Shown here in pieces: positions 44,360 through 53,967 of a stretch of 64,000 nucleotides of DNA. A model generated the notes under the pieces. It saw nothing but the letters and a program-made list of their open reading frames with translations. It was not told the DNA's origin and ran no database searches. Position numbers and translations under genes: made by a program. Source of the DNA: Pomphorhynchus laevis (Eukaryota; Acanthocephala; Palaeacanthocephala; Echinorhynchida; Pomphorhynchidae); the NCBI GenBank assembly GCA_012934845.2, contig WNNJ02000654.1, positions 62,001 through 126,000 on the forward strand, written 5' to 3'. Each line of letters begins with the position of its first letter. The stretch's first letter is position 1.

Positions 44360-45165
44360 CTAATTTGCTCTGGCTGATGCATCTAAAATCATGATAGTAA
44401 ATTAGCGAAACTTTTATAAAATAAATACTTTTATTGCGATCAGCCGCACCGTCCTTCCAGTTTAGTAACTTGCACAACTGTTCTTCCCGCTTTAGTGCAT
44501 TAGTGCGTGCTGGTTCAACTAAACACCGACGAAGCACACCAGCACATATATTAGAATATTGGATGTATCTAAATAAACAAGTATTAACAAACTACTTCAA
44601 AACATCACATTTAAATCAGATCGGCTATTAATTAAAGTAACATTTTTAAAAATTCTTTACATTTATATCACGTTAAGACTGTAGTGATTTGAGTTCAGCA
44701 TTTTAAAATTTATGGGATGAATTTATGCTTCAAATTTGTGTTCAAATTGTCTCTCTCACACGTAGACCATTTTAAAACGGATACAAAGACAAACAAACGA
44801 TACAAATTATAAAGATTAAGACTGGTAAATCTAATTAAGAATAAATTAGATTAAATCTAATTATGACTTTATTACATCTTTAATAGATTTTGCTCTGATT
44901 ATTGATTGTAGGGAAATGTTTATTGCTTTACTAAACTCGCTTTAAGTTAAATATGGACAAATTAGACCTTACATTGATTATCCGTAAAGGAATCTAAATT
45001 TAAGACTTTAATTCCTAATATTTGTACCTCGAAAAAAACTAGTATAGGAAGAAACACATTTTATAATAATTTAAATGTTTCTAAATAAACAGAAATGTAT
45101 TAATCTGCAAAATCTACTAGATATTTTTATACTCACGTAAGACCAGCTTGACGCCAATACTGCAT
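44360..45165 (-). CDS. ATP5F1E: ATP synthase F1 subunit epsilon, three exons
   Basis: Exon 1 45165-45137 (29 nt) encodes MQYWRQAGL and two bases. Exon 2 44568-44429 (140 nt) continues YIQYSNICAGVLRRCLVE. Exon 3 44382-44360 (23 nt) ends NASARAN and TAG. Phases fit: 192 nt, 63 aa. The start matches the conserved epsilon motif (YWRQAGLSYIxYSxICAxxxR), the part that packs against the gamma/delta subunits of the mitochondrial F1 central stalk. The C-terminus (KREEQLCKLLNWKDGAADRN) is longer than the usual ~50 aa and lacks the typical VKIVKVKKE-like end. Donors gtgagt and gtattt; introns of 568 and 46 nt. Short nuclear-encoded mitochondrial protein with no cleaved presequence, as is normal for this subunit. 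Confidence 0.85.
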
Positions 45166-45540
45166 TTTTAGCTTTCAAGTTCTAATCTAGCAACAAACCA
45201 CTTGGTTTATAACTAAAGATTTTAAAAATAGAAAGGTCGTTAATTATGGATTGAAAACAATAGTAAAAATATTAAAATATATCAAAAATATTAAAAAAAT
45301 TTCTAAGATAAATAAAATTTAAAAGATCTTAATCAGAATTTTTAATCATAAATTTATGTATAAAACTTTTCATTGGACAGCAAATCAAGTTTTATTGAAG
45401 CAAAAAATTAAATATTTTTTAAATTATTTTAATTTCAAAACCACTTTTGAAATTAATTTCAAACGTGGTCTAATCCTCTTTTAATTCACACAATTCTTGA
45501 TATTTACTGTAAAATCAAAAAATCACCACAGAAGAGTCAA
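45166..45540. other. AT-rich upstream region of ATP5F1E
   Basis: No gene. Presumably contains the ATP5F1E promoter; no motif is readable. Confidence 0.4.
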
Positions 45541-45544
45541 AACA

Positions 45545-46080
45545 GTCATTTGCAAATTTTAAATAGCCATATAAGGCAACAACTTATCCAGGCCGCACAA
45601 TCAGCCCTAATGGATGTAACCGTAGAAGTTAGAGGAATTATTCCGGAACTACGTGAACGCTCGGCAGACATCAACTATTATAGAACCGGACCAAGCCCGT
45701 GCAGTAGATTCGCAGTAACCCACCCCAAACAGACCGCATACCGTCACTCAGCCAGCAACGTACAACTCGCCGATGCCACGTCGTACGCTGTCAATGTCAA
45801 GGACAGGAAATATAAGGGCAGGGTCGAAGCAGTGGAGTAAATGTTTTCAGCCACAATAGTGTAGACCTTTGGTGAATAGAACGACAAAGTAAGAACAGTG
45901 ATCAAGCGGGTTACAGATAATATGAGCCGGACCAGCAGAATCAAATATGCTGTGACGGTAACACGCTTATATCAGCGCATCTCCGCAGCAATAATGGACG
46001 GGCAACGCCTAAGCCATGTAGGCTTCACTCGACCAGTTTTCAATATTGGCTTTTGATTATGGACAATCGGAAACCATGAA
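45545..46080 (+). mobile_element. RLE-type reverse transcriptase C-terminus, subfamily B
   Basis: The frame 45550-45837 reads IRQQLIQAAQSALMDVTVEV then FAVTHPKQTAYRHSASNVQL and VKDRKYKGRVEAVE. After one stop it continues AFSATIV-TFGE-NDKVRTV and YQRISAAIMDGQRLSHVGFT. It matches the family layout (nuclease core D-V-x-V-x-x-P ... KxxxY ... ETxGxW ... LYxRISxAI). Opposite strand to ATP5F1E. At ~46130 it abuts a CR1-like copy in the other orientation. Confidence 0.65.
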
Positions 46081-46129
46081 CCATGAGAAATGTCTATTCG
46101 AGACGGACGCTTGTTCGTAAAAAAATAAA

Positions 46130-47290
46130 TTATTTTATTTGTGGTAAATGCGTGCAGCGCACGCTTACATGACCACAACAAAAACATCAAAGTATAGTGT
46201 CGAAAAAGTGGAAACGAAGGAGGTATTTGAATGTGATAAGGGAGCGAGCACTGCGTACATCGAGAGATAGCAGATTCCATGCGAGGGGCGGCAACGAGGA
46301 AGGATCAGAGACCGTAGTTGTTAGAGTAATTGAGAACGTGAACTAAGAGGGAATTACGGGAACGCAGCGATATAGATATGGGGCGAGTGTCGTATAAGAA
46401 AGGAAGGTTGATGAAAGATGGGAAGCCAACAGCGATGAGACGAAAAGTGACGAGAATAATGTGTTGTATGCGGATGTGGATGGTGGGCCAGGAGAGTTAG
46501 GCAAGATATTTGGACGTGTGGTCGAAGCGACGGAGATATTGGAGCACTCGAACGGTGGAGTTGATGATGCGTTGTAGGGCAGGATGATAGATTTCGGAGA
46601 ATTTGCAAAAAGAAGGGAGTAATCGATTTTAGGCAAAAGAAGCAATGAAAGAAGTGACATAGAAGAACGGAAGTCGATAAGGGCGCGGATACGGAGGATG
46701 TCACAGAGAGTAAAGTTAGATGAGCGGGCCTTGTCACGGACAACGGGTTTAAGGTCAATAAGAATATCGAAATGAAAGCCTAAGAAAGTGAGATTATGTA
46801 CTATGAGGATGATTGATGAGGCAAATGATGCAGGAGGAGATATATTAAGTTGACGGTGGAGGATCCACATTATTTTGGACTTGTAGGGGCCTAGAATGAT
46901 GGAAGAGAAGTCTGTAGATATAAATACAGGTGGAGGCAGAAGTGTCGATATCGTGTATGTGATAAGCAGGTGCATGATCATAGATGAGTATGTCATCGAC
47001 GTATTGCATAACGTTAAAGAATTAAGGTTTGATAAACGGAGATATATCGCCGAGCAGAAGAGAGAAAAGCAGGGAACCTATGACTGAACCTTGTGGGACC
47101 CCACAGAAAATAGGGATGGAACGGGAGGATGTTGAGTTAGAACAGATGCAAAATAAACGGTCGGATAGATATGAGGCAAACCATGCAACGGAGGAAGAAA
47201 ATTAGTAATCATAACGAAGGCGAGAAAGGAGGATGGATGGTCGACAATGTCGAAGCTAAAGAAGAGGTCGAGGGAAATGAGAACATTATA
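46130..47290 (-). mobile_element. 5'-truncated CR1-like LINE copy, minus
   Basis: The minus strand carries the 3' tail (46131-46190: gtggtcatgtaagcgtgcgc reversed), then reverse transcriptase C-terminal and palm segments matching ORF2 55.7-56.8 kb (DKALYNVLISLDL near 47290; LGFHFDILIDLKPVVRDKAR; SMSLLSLLLLPKIDYSLLFA). Several frame shifts. More diverged than the 36921-37100 fragment. Confidence 0.8.
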
Positions 47291-47379
47291 TAGTGCCTTG
47301 TCACGAGAAATGTGTTGGTCTCTCTAAACTTTTATGAGGCAATTTCGTTCTGTAGAACCTAATACGGATTAGATTACCT

Positions 47380-47610
47380 AATGCGGATGTGGATGTTAAG
47401 CCAGGAGAGTTGGGCAAGATATGTGGATGTGTGGATGTGGTAAGCCAGGAGAGTTGGGCAAGATATGTGAATATGTGGATATGTGGATGCGTGGTCAAAG
47501 CGACGGAAACGTAGGAGCACTCAAACGGCGGTGTTGATGATGTGTTGTAGGGGTAGGATGATGGATTTTGGAGAATTGGCGAAAAGGCTGAGAAAGGTAA
47601 AGTAATGTGA
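47380..47610 (-). mobile_element. CR1-like fragment, out of order, with internal duplication
   Basis: Matches the late part of ORF2 (~56390-56560) but lies upstream, in LINE orientation, of an earlier part (47290-46130). Within it, aagccaggagagttgggcaa and gatatgt are duplicated (47398-47425 and 47440-47467). Confidence 0.65.
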
Positions 47611-47639
47611 AACCTTCAAATAAGTGATAAAAAGTTTAT

Positions 47640-47697
47640 TTTTTGATAATTGATAAATGCATGCCAACGCCGTCCTTACAAGCCCACTAAGAATGAA
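47640..47697 (-). mobile_element. CR1-related 3' tail only
   Basis: The minus strand reads gtgggcttgtaag-gacggcg, then gcatgcatttatcaattatc, a diverged version of the CR1-like tail at 56845-56905. No body is attached. Confidence 0.5.
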
Positions 47698-47753
47698 AAA
47701 TGTTCAACTTTTTAATAGTTGATACTGATCCATTATTGATAAAGAATTATCGG

Positions 47754-47808
47754 AGCTGGATCAAAGAAAAGAGGAATTTTTTTATTTCCTCTTTTCTTTG
47801 ATCCAGCT
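47754..47808. repeat. Perfect 23-bp inverted repeat
   Basis: The arm opening agctggatcaaagaa (47754-47776) and its exact reverse complement (47786-47808) flank a 9-nt T-rich loop. Weaker pairing extends outwards to ~47735 and ~47826. It is 250 bp past the C2orf42 stop. Such a perfect arm in old DNA suggests a recent foldback element or template-switch. Confidence 0.85.
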
Positions 47809-48060
47809 TTAATAATTCCTTTATTTTTATTTATTGATATTTCCAAAATATTTCTCATAATGTTTCTTTTAGGAAGTCAGCCATCGTCGAATTTCGGGAA
47901 AACCGAATCTCGGAGTAGAATACGGATGTGTGAATGTCCGAATGTGGCATGTTCTTCGAAAATAAAGTTTATCGCCTAAACCTTCCCACGTTAAATTACA
48001 TTTCTACAAACAGAAACAAAAATGTACATGTTTTGCACGCTAACCAGAAAATAGAAAAGT

Positions 48061-49629
48061 TTAACTATACAAATCACTACGAATAGAACAAATTATAATT
48101 AGATCCCCGTATATATTGATTTCGTTTATATTCTCAATCCACTTAATATTTACGGGATTCTTGAAGTCTAGCATACAACGGACGAGTTTATTTTGCAGGT
48201 CAGTATAATCTAACGTTTCTTCTTTGCGAAACACAAAGACGTTATCGACAATTTCGTAAAATCTTACGCTTTCGACTTCTTTAAATATTTCCCGCAATTG
48301 TTTAACATTCATAAATGACCACGTATATTCGCAAAAAACACCGTCCGTGTGTAAAATTGGATGTGTGTTAAAGCGTTGAATCTGAGCTTTAACGCAACGC
48401 TCCAATTTATCCCGTAATACCGTTAAAAATTGTGAACACGTGTGAAACTTCAAATTTTGCACGCTGGTGTGATTCGTAGGAAACATTGATTCGTTGATTC
48501 GCTGTCCAACTGACTTTAGCCAATCGTTAAAAGACCATACTGGGCAGTGCATGACATTATCCTGAAGATCATAGTGTTGTGTGTCTTTGCTCTCCAAATT
48601 TCCATCAGCTGGCTCTAACATTGATTGTATCATCATTGAGCAATTGCTAGACTGGTAGGATTGAATCGATATAGGCTGTCCTGTCTTTAAATCAAATGCA
48701 GAAAAATAATCTGTTACCTCTTGACTACCGTATATAGCAGCCAGTGTGAGATAATAGTGGACGCAACGAATCAATCCTTTTCTAAGTTTTAGCTTTACTT
48801 TTGAATGTGTTTTATAGAATTCGCACTGACAGCTAAACCGAAGATTAGGGCTGGTCAAATACTTTCTCTGTTCCTGTGTATTTTCTATGAATGATGTGTG
48901 TAAGTAGCCAATGTGCCTTTCAGGTTTATTGCTATCTTTTGGAAAATCTTCAGGCAGGGAGCATACTGCGAAGGATTTTAATGACGTTCGAAATACAGCT
49001 GGACAGAATAAATTAATCTTTTGCTCAATTCGATTATAGAGACATTGGGCGTGTGGACCTTGTGCGATAGCATCAATTGATTCGTTTTTTATTACCATTG
49101 GAATTGCCATTCGATCACAGTTTTTACAGCTAATTATGTGAGCGCAATGCTCTTCAGATGCTAACGATTTTGAAGAAGGTGATGATGACATCGAGTTTAC
49201 TTTGTCGCATTGCTTGAGCAAGCTGTCGTCGTGTCTGTTCTGAGCAAGCATTTCTTTAATTACAATCTCATTATTTGGACAGCAAAAACATGTCCAAGTT
49301 GATGTTTCAGAGTCAAAGCAGACAAATCCTCTAGATGGTAATCCATGCAGCGTCCTACATACAGAAAACAGACGCATTTGTTCAGCTACTCCGGTCAATT
49401 CACATACGTCGTATTCCGCTTTCTTCGGTCGTATGACTGGAAATCGTGAATTGCAGTTTTTGCAATTTCGACGTTTCACGTGGGAACGAGTGAAACAGCG
49501 GTCGCATCGCTTGTATCCTCTTTTCTTCGCAGTATTGGGTATAAGAATTACGGAATCCGACGAGTACTGGCCATTATCATTCATCGCTTTCAAACTGTTG
49601 ACAAATTTTATGAATGACAAATCCAACAA
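48061..49629 (-). CDS. C2orf42: C2orf42 homologue, single exon
   Basis: Intronless 522-aa frame. Matches the conserved animal protein C2orf42 along its length: an N-terminal zinc-binding start (KRCDRCFTRSHVKRRNCKNC), a central GYLHTSFIENT then FSCQCEFYKTHSKVKLKLRK and CVHYYLTLAAIYGSQE, then FNDWLKSVGQRINESMF, EYTWSFMNVKQLREIF and a C-terminal NIKWIENINEINIYGDL. Human C2orf42 has YLHTSF, CSC, CIHFF, FQDWLASVTERIHQTM and YTWHITN in the same order. Function is poorly known; the N-terminal CxxC pairs suggest a zinc ribbon. The ATG at 49629 is the first in frame; a start at the Met of LKAMND is possible. The lack of introns, next to intron-rich neighbours, could mean a retrocopy that has kept its frame or an ancestral state. 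The adjacent hairpin (47754) and LINE tail lie downstream. Confidence 0.85.
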   Translation of the reverse strand: MLDLSFIKFVNSLKAMNDNGQYSSDSVILIPNTAKKRGYKRCDRCFTRSHVKRRNCKNCNSRFPVIRPKKAEYDVCELTGVAEQMRLFSVCRTLHGLPSRGFVCFDSETSTWTCFCCPNNEIVIKEMLAQNRHDDSLLKQCDKVNSMSSSPSSKSLASEEHCAHIISCKNCDRMAIPMVIKNESIDAIAQGPHAQCLYNRIEQKINLFCPAVFRTSLKSFAVCSLPEDFPKDSNKPERHIGYLHTSFIENTQEQRKYLTSPNLRFSCQCEFYKTHSKVKLKLRKGLIRCVHYYLTLAAIYGSQEVTDYFSAFDLKTGQPISIQSYQSSNCSMMIQSMLEPADGNLESKDTQHYDLQDNVMHCPVWSFNDWLKSVGQRINESMFPTNHTSVQNLKFHTCSQFLTVLRDKLERCVKAQIQRFNTHPILHTDGVFCEYTWSFMNVKQLREIFKEVESVRFYEIVDNVFVFRKEETLDYTDLQNKLVRCMLDFKNPVNIKWIENINEINIYGDLIIICSIRSDLYS

Positions 49630-49639
49630 TTATCAAGGC

Positions 49640-50280
49640 TGACTGCAGAAAAATCTAGTAATCGATTTTATGAGAACAAAAAATATTCATATTTAAAATG
49701 AATTAAAATAATTTACGCGACTATTTTAGGAATCACTTTTTCTACACAGATTGTCATAACTTTTATTGATTAGTAGATTTAATGAACATCTTTATTGCTT
49801 ATACTCAAGTATTTATACGAAATACTGGCATATGTTCGTATAAATGCTTTCAATTTATTTGTAGGTAATAATATTCCGCGTGCTTAATCTTGCTAGAATA
49901 CTCTTAACGACTTGTTTCAGTGACTAAACAATATAAAAGTAATTATTTTCTCATTAAATACACATTATTTAGGAAAAATCTTCAAATTAATAATTCTTCG
50001 CATATAATATGTTCTATTTACAGTATAATTTATGATAAAACTAAGCACTCATTACAATTTGAATTTATAAAAGCTATTTAATAAAAACCTAATATTTCCC
50101 AATATTGTACAAGTATGACGTATTACTGATTTTATCTATACGCATTAGTTATCAAAATATAAAAAAATATGTTTGTTAATCCTACTCCAAAATTTCAAAT
50201 TTAAAAATGGATAAATGAATAAGAATTTGCTATATCAAAAAAAATAAATGAAATATATGAAGTCAAAACATTCAGTTTAG
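49640..50280. other. AT-rich spacer
   Basis: Upstream of C2orf42. No gene or repeat recognised. Confidence 0.5.
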
Positions 50281-51150
50281 TAGACAGTTGGCAAACAAAA
50301 ATTCTTTCTCCAATCTTCAGCGCGTTTCAAACTTTTATGGCCTCAAATCAAACAGGGATCTGAGCCACCCAACCGATCCAACACGCCGCCTTCCGACTGA
50401 ACCACCCGGGGTCTTTCACCCCCCGAAGAATCCAATCGGCGCGGACTATGCTGGGTAAACGAGAGACGAGGAGCTTAAGAAACCTTAGCCTTTGCTCTGA
50501 GGGTCGTCCTCTCGAAAAGAAGACTAATCCCGAGATAGTCCAAGTGCCCCAAAGGCGCACCTAGGTTTTCCCATTCAACGACATATGTTGAGCTCGTTTC
50601 AGGGCCCACATAGCTTTCTTTGGGAACGTTTAAGTCTATCCAGGTTAACTTTCGCCGACCAGTTCACCGTAACGGTGAACCCCAGGTATTTTACTCGACT
50701 TGTGCAGGTGGGGAGTGGTTCAGAGGCAGATATGGAGGAGAGCGCAGAGAGTGCTAATCTCTTAAGTTTTTGCTTTGTAGCAGGGTAGTCATGAAAGACG
50801 ACCATCTGCGATTTAGCGGAGTTTAACAAAAGATTGGATGGTGGGAGCTGGTCTTTTAATCTTAAAAAGAACCGGCTGATGTCAGAGACTACGTCTTTAA
50901 ATCTGTGTCCATTAAACAGGGTTGTGGTGTCATCAGCGTACACCACTAGACGTTGTTCTCGTTTAAATGATTTAAATAGGTTAATGGAGGCAACAAGGTA
51001 CACGATAGGAGAAAGTAGGAACCCTTGAGGTACACCCGTAATAGGATAGAACTGACGCGCGTCAGGGTCATCTTCATAATAAAATCGTTTGGTGAACAGC
51101 AGAATCTCTATCCTGTTCACAATTCTCGCAGGCAACCCCAGGGACCTGAG
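50281..51150 (-). mobile_element. LINE 3' half: reverse transcriptase and 3' UTR (APE-type LINE, second family)
   Basis: The minus-strand frame 51135-50599 encodes ARIVNRIEILLFTKRFYYED, then TGVPQGFLLSPIVYLVASIN, the catalytic LVVYADDTTTLFNG, and SAKSQMVVFHDYPATKQKLK with KYLGFTV. This is a continuous palm-thumb region. The 3' UTR (50598-50281) also occurs alone at 12900-13240. Clearly related to the element at 59.3-61.6 kb (about 75% identical protein in the overlap). Confidence 0.8.
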
Positions 51151-51230
51151 AGAGGAGATTATAAAGGGAACGCAGTGATAGAGAGGTGGGACAAGTGTCG
51201 TCTAAGAAAGCGAGGTTGATGAACCTTGAT
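51150..51230 (-). mobile_element. CR1-like fragment fused to the LINE at 50.3-51.15 kb
   Basis: gaacgcagtgatagagaggt and gtcgtctaagaaagcgaggt match the minus strand of the CR1-like ORF2 near 56610-56660 and the copy at 46357-46410. It joins the other LINE with no spacer, which suggests template switching during reverse transcription, or recombination. Confidence 0.6.
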
Positions 51231-51479
51231 TAGATAAATAGTTTGTGAGTCTTCGAAAATGATGCCATTGTTCCTAAGAAACCGGATAACCTAACCGACT
51301 ATCAAAATTGTAGGAATATGAAGTTTGTCCATTGTCGGTTGCTAAATTTTGTTTAAAAACTGTAATTAAAGTAAACCTTAGAAGGTTTTATTCAAAAAAT
51401 TTATAAAAGGTAAACACTGATAATATTAGTTTTCGAGTAACTATTAAATATTATAACAAAACATAACTTCAAGCTGACT

Positions 51480-52261
51480 TGAAATAAAGGCGCCTCGCTG
51501 TAAAGACAGCAGCCAAAGAAGTTAATATACGACTCGACCAACAGATGCGTCCGATTCAACTGGGTTTGGCTACGCGAATAGCCTGCGAAGCAGCAGCCCA
51601 CATAACACGAAGATATCTGACAAATATTAACCGACGTAGAGTACTACTGAAAATCGACATGCAGAACGCTTACAATTCAATTCATCGCGACGAAATATTA
51701 GCAGCCGTCCGTGACCACTCTTCAGAATTATACCATATGACATGGCAAGCATACGCCAAAACTTCATGCCTTTTCTACGACGATAAAGTTTTAATATCAG
51801 CAAATGACATTCAACAACGCGACCCTTTTGGAGCGGCTTTGTTTTCGATGGGGATCCACCCAATCGCTCAGGAAATCAAAGGAGAATTAAATCTGTGGTA
51901 CTTGGAGGACGCCACCATCGGAGGAGGCCCTAAAATAGTATCTGACGACCTATCGATTATGATCCAAAAGTTGAGGAATATTGGACTGGAAACCAGCGGT
52001 ACAAAAAGCGAACTAACAATCTTGGATCATTCATCTAGGCCCATTAACTACTTACAATTAAGAATTAAATCTTACTACTTACAATTGAGAATTAAATCTG
52101 TGGTACTTGGAGGACGCCACCATCGGAGGAGGCCCTAAAATAGTATCTGACGACCTATCGATTATGATCCAAAAGTTGAGGAATATTGGACTGGAAACCA
52201 GCGGTACAAAAAGCGAACTAACAATCTTGGATCATTCATCTTGGCCCATTAACTACTTACA
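51480..52261 (+). mobile_element. RLE-type reverse transcriptase element, subfamily B: N-terminal and RT part
   Basis: The + strand reads MRPIQLGLATRIACEAAAHI, LLKIDMQNAYNSIHRDEI (RT motif with catalytic Asp), QQRDPFGAALFSMGIHP (QQGDPLG motif, Gly changed to Arg), WYLEDATIGG (normally YLDDxTxGG; the first catalytic Asp reads Glu), GLETSGTKSELTI. The frame is open from 51545 to 52138. 51893-52060 is repeated at 52099-52262. The rest of this element is at 56915-58200; the CR1-like LINE lies between. Confidence 0.75.
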
Positions 52262-52262
52262 A
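51890..52262 (+). repeat. Near-identical ~165-bp direct duplication within the RT gene
   Basis: The segment ctgtggtacttggagg to taactacttacaa is present twice (51893-52060; 52099-52262), with perhaps one or two substitutions, separated by ~40 bp of short aattaagaattaaatct repeats. Recent. Confidence 0.85.
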
Positions 52263-52569
52263 TTTTTCCTGTCAGTTCCAGATTTTTCCTGTCGGTTCCA
52301 GATTTTTCCTGTCAGTTCCGCTCGCGTATTGATATAGCTCGCGTATTTGATATATTTGGTTTCTGATAAACATACACAAATTACAATTATATACTTCTGT
52401 ATATAAAGAAAATTTGGTTTCTGATAAACATACAATAAAATAACATACAAGAGATTAATATATACAGAGGATAAATATTACAACTGACCGCTTTGGTGTT
52501 TACGAAAATATTAATCTAATATACATACAACGAGGAGAATAAAATCACGAATCAAACGACTATATACAA

Positions 52570-53967
52570 ATGGGTCGGAAAAAACAAAAGTCTCAAGTTC
52601 CCAACCATGTTGCGTCCAACACCGATGTTAGAGATGTTTCCAATGGATCTGAACAACAAGTCCTTTGCTCAAACAATGATTGTCACACGTGGGTAAGTAT
52701 TTGGACTTCTGAATCCCAGGCATCTTGCCTTGCAGACAACGAATTCTACTGTGGCTACTGTTCGGCTAAGATGATAAATACGATGAAGAGTGAAATAGAG
52801 AGTCTCAAGACAAATATATTGAAACTATCTGGCAATGCAGCGATGTCCACACATGCCTCTTCGTATTGTAATAAGTCTCAACCTCGATGCCCAATTCTCC
52901 CGCATTCGATTGCCTCTAAGAATGCCAAATCTCCCATCTCTTCTACAGGTATTACTATACATCCTTCAATTTTGCCCAATCAATCAGCTCAATCTTCTGA
53001 TGTTACCGTTATTGACCATTTGCAACCCAGTATTTCTTTTGTCGTATCAGATAAATCACCTTACATTTCTACCCCTCATTGCGTTTCTACGTCATCATCA
53101 GATAATCCATTATCAGATAATCTGAAGGAGCCGCAAATTGTATCGCAGCAAGATGGATTTTGTCAAGTTTATGATAAATCTACCGATACAGTGACGGAGC
53201 CGCAAATTGTTACAACTAATGTATGTTCACTCCCCGACACCCCACGTCCCGTCCTTCCTGTCTCGTTTCTCAATAACTTGCATCCATCAATCAAAATCAC
53301 CTCCACCAGCCTCCACTATCCTTCCACTCATAACCTTTCCTCACATCGCTTGCCACCCGCTTTATTATCATTATCCTCTATGTCTCCCGTCGTCAAACCA
53401 AATCCCTCCAAATCATCAACTGCCAGCTCTTCTATCGTGATCTCACCTACTCACGTCAGTCGTCCTCCTTTACGGAAGCGCTTTGCTTCTCGCGATCGTT
53501 GCGTCATTGTTACTAATATCACGCCTTCTAACTCCTTATCTCCACAAGCACGTCTGGACCACGATGTTTCCGCCTTCAGATCCATCCTCTCGTCTATTGT
53601 TCCTGCGGATAAACCATCCTTTTTCAAGGACATTTCTCCAGTCGCATTCATCCGTCTAAACAAATCTTCTCAATCTAATCCTTCCCAGCCCCCTCTCCTA
53701 AAAATTGTTTTCAAGCATCGCTCTCACGCGTCTTCTGTCCTCTCTCAACGATTCAAACTCATGTCATCTTCAACCACTCGAATTTTCCCCGATCGCGCCC
53801 CTTCCGAAATCGCTCAAATCTCTTCAGCCCGCATCGAAAAACGTCGTCGCGAGGAAAACGGCGAAACTTCACTCGCCATCCGAAACATAGACGGAAATTT
53901 TCAAATTGTCCACACCCGTCCAAAAATTCGATGGCGCTCCATCTCTCCTATGTGTCTTCTCCACTAG
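52570..53967 (+). CDS. CR1-like LINE ORF1 protein (zinc finger + RRM-like)
   Basis: 465 aa. Residues ~30-65 contain Cys/His spacing of a PHD-like finger (VLCSNNDCHTWVS ... FYCGYC), then a short coiled segment (MKSEIESLKTNIL). A long Ser/Pro-rich linker follows (~80-310). The C-terminal region has an RRM-like module of CR1-type ORF1s (RCVIVTNITPSNSL, FFKDISPVAFIRL, LLKIVFKHRS) and a basic helix (RIEKRRREENGE). ORF1 proteins of this type bind element RNA to form the retrotransposition particle. Its end overlaps the ORF2 start by 37 nt, so ORF2 is probably translated by termination-reinitiation. Confidence 0.8.
   Translation: MGRKKQKSQVPNHVASNTDVRDVSNGSEQQVLCSNNDCHTWVSIWTSESQASCLADNEFYCGYCSAKMINTMKSEIESLKTNILKLSGNAAMSTHASSYCNKSQPRCPILPHSIASKNAKSPISSTGITIHPSILPNQSAQSSDVTVIDHLQPSISFVVSDKSPYISTPHCVSTSSSDNPLSDNLKEPQIVSQQDGFCQVYDKSTDTVTEPQIVTTNVCSLPDTPRPVLPVSFLNNLHPSIKITSTSLHYPSTHNLSSHRLPPALLSLSSMSPVVKPNPSKSSTASSSIVISPTHVSRPPLRKRFASRDRCVIVTNITPSNSLSPQARLDHDVSAFRSILSSIVPADKPSFFKDISPVAFIRLNKSSQSNPSQPPLLKIVFKHRSHASSVLSQRFKLMSSSTTRIFPDRAPSEIAQISSARIEKRRREENGETSLAIRNIDGNFQIVHTRPKIRWRSISPMCLLH

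Noticed and set aside
53207-53440. Overlapping ORFs in other frames of the CR1-like LINE
   Set aside because: Shadows of the GC-rich, Ser/Pro-rich coding frames; no independent support.
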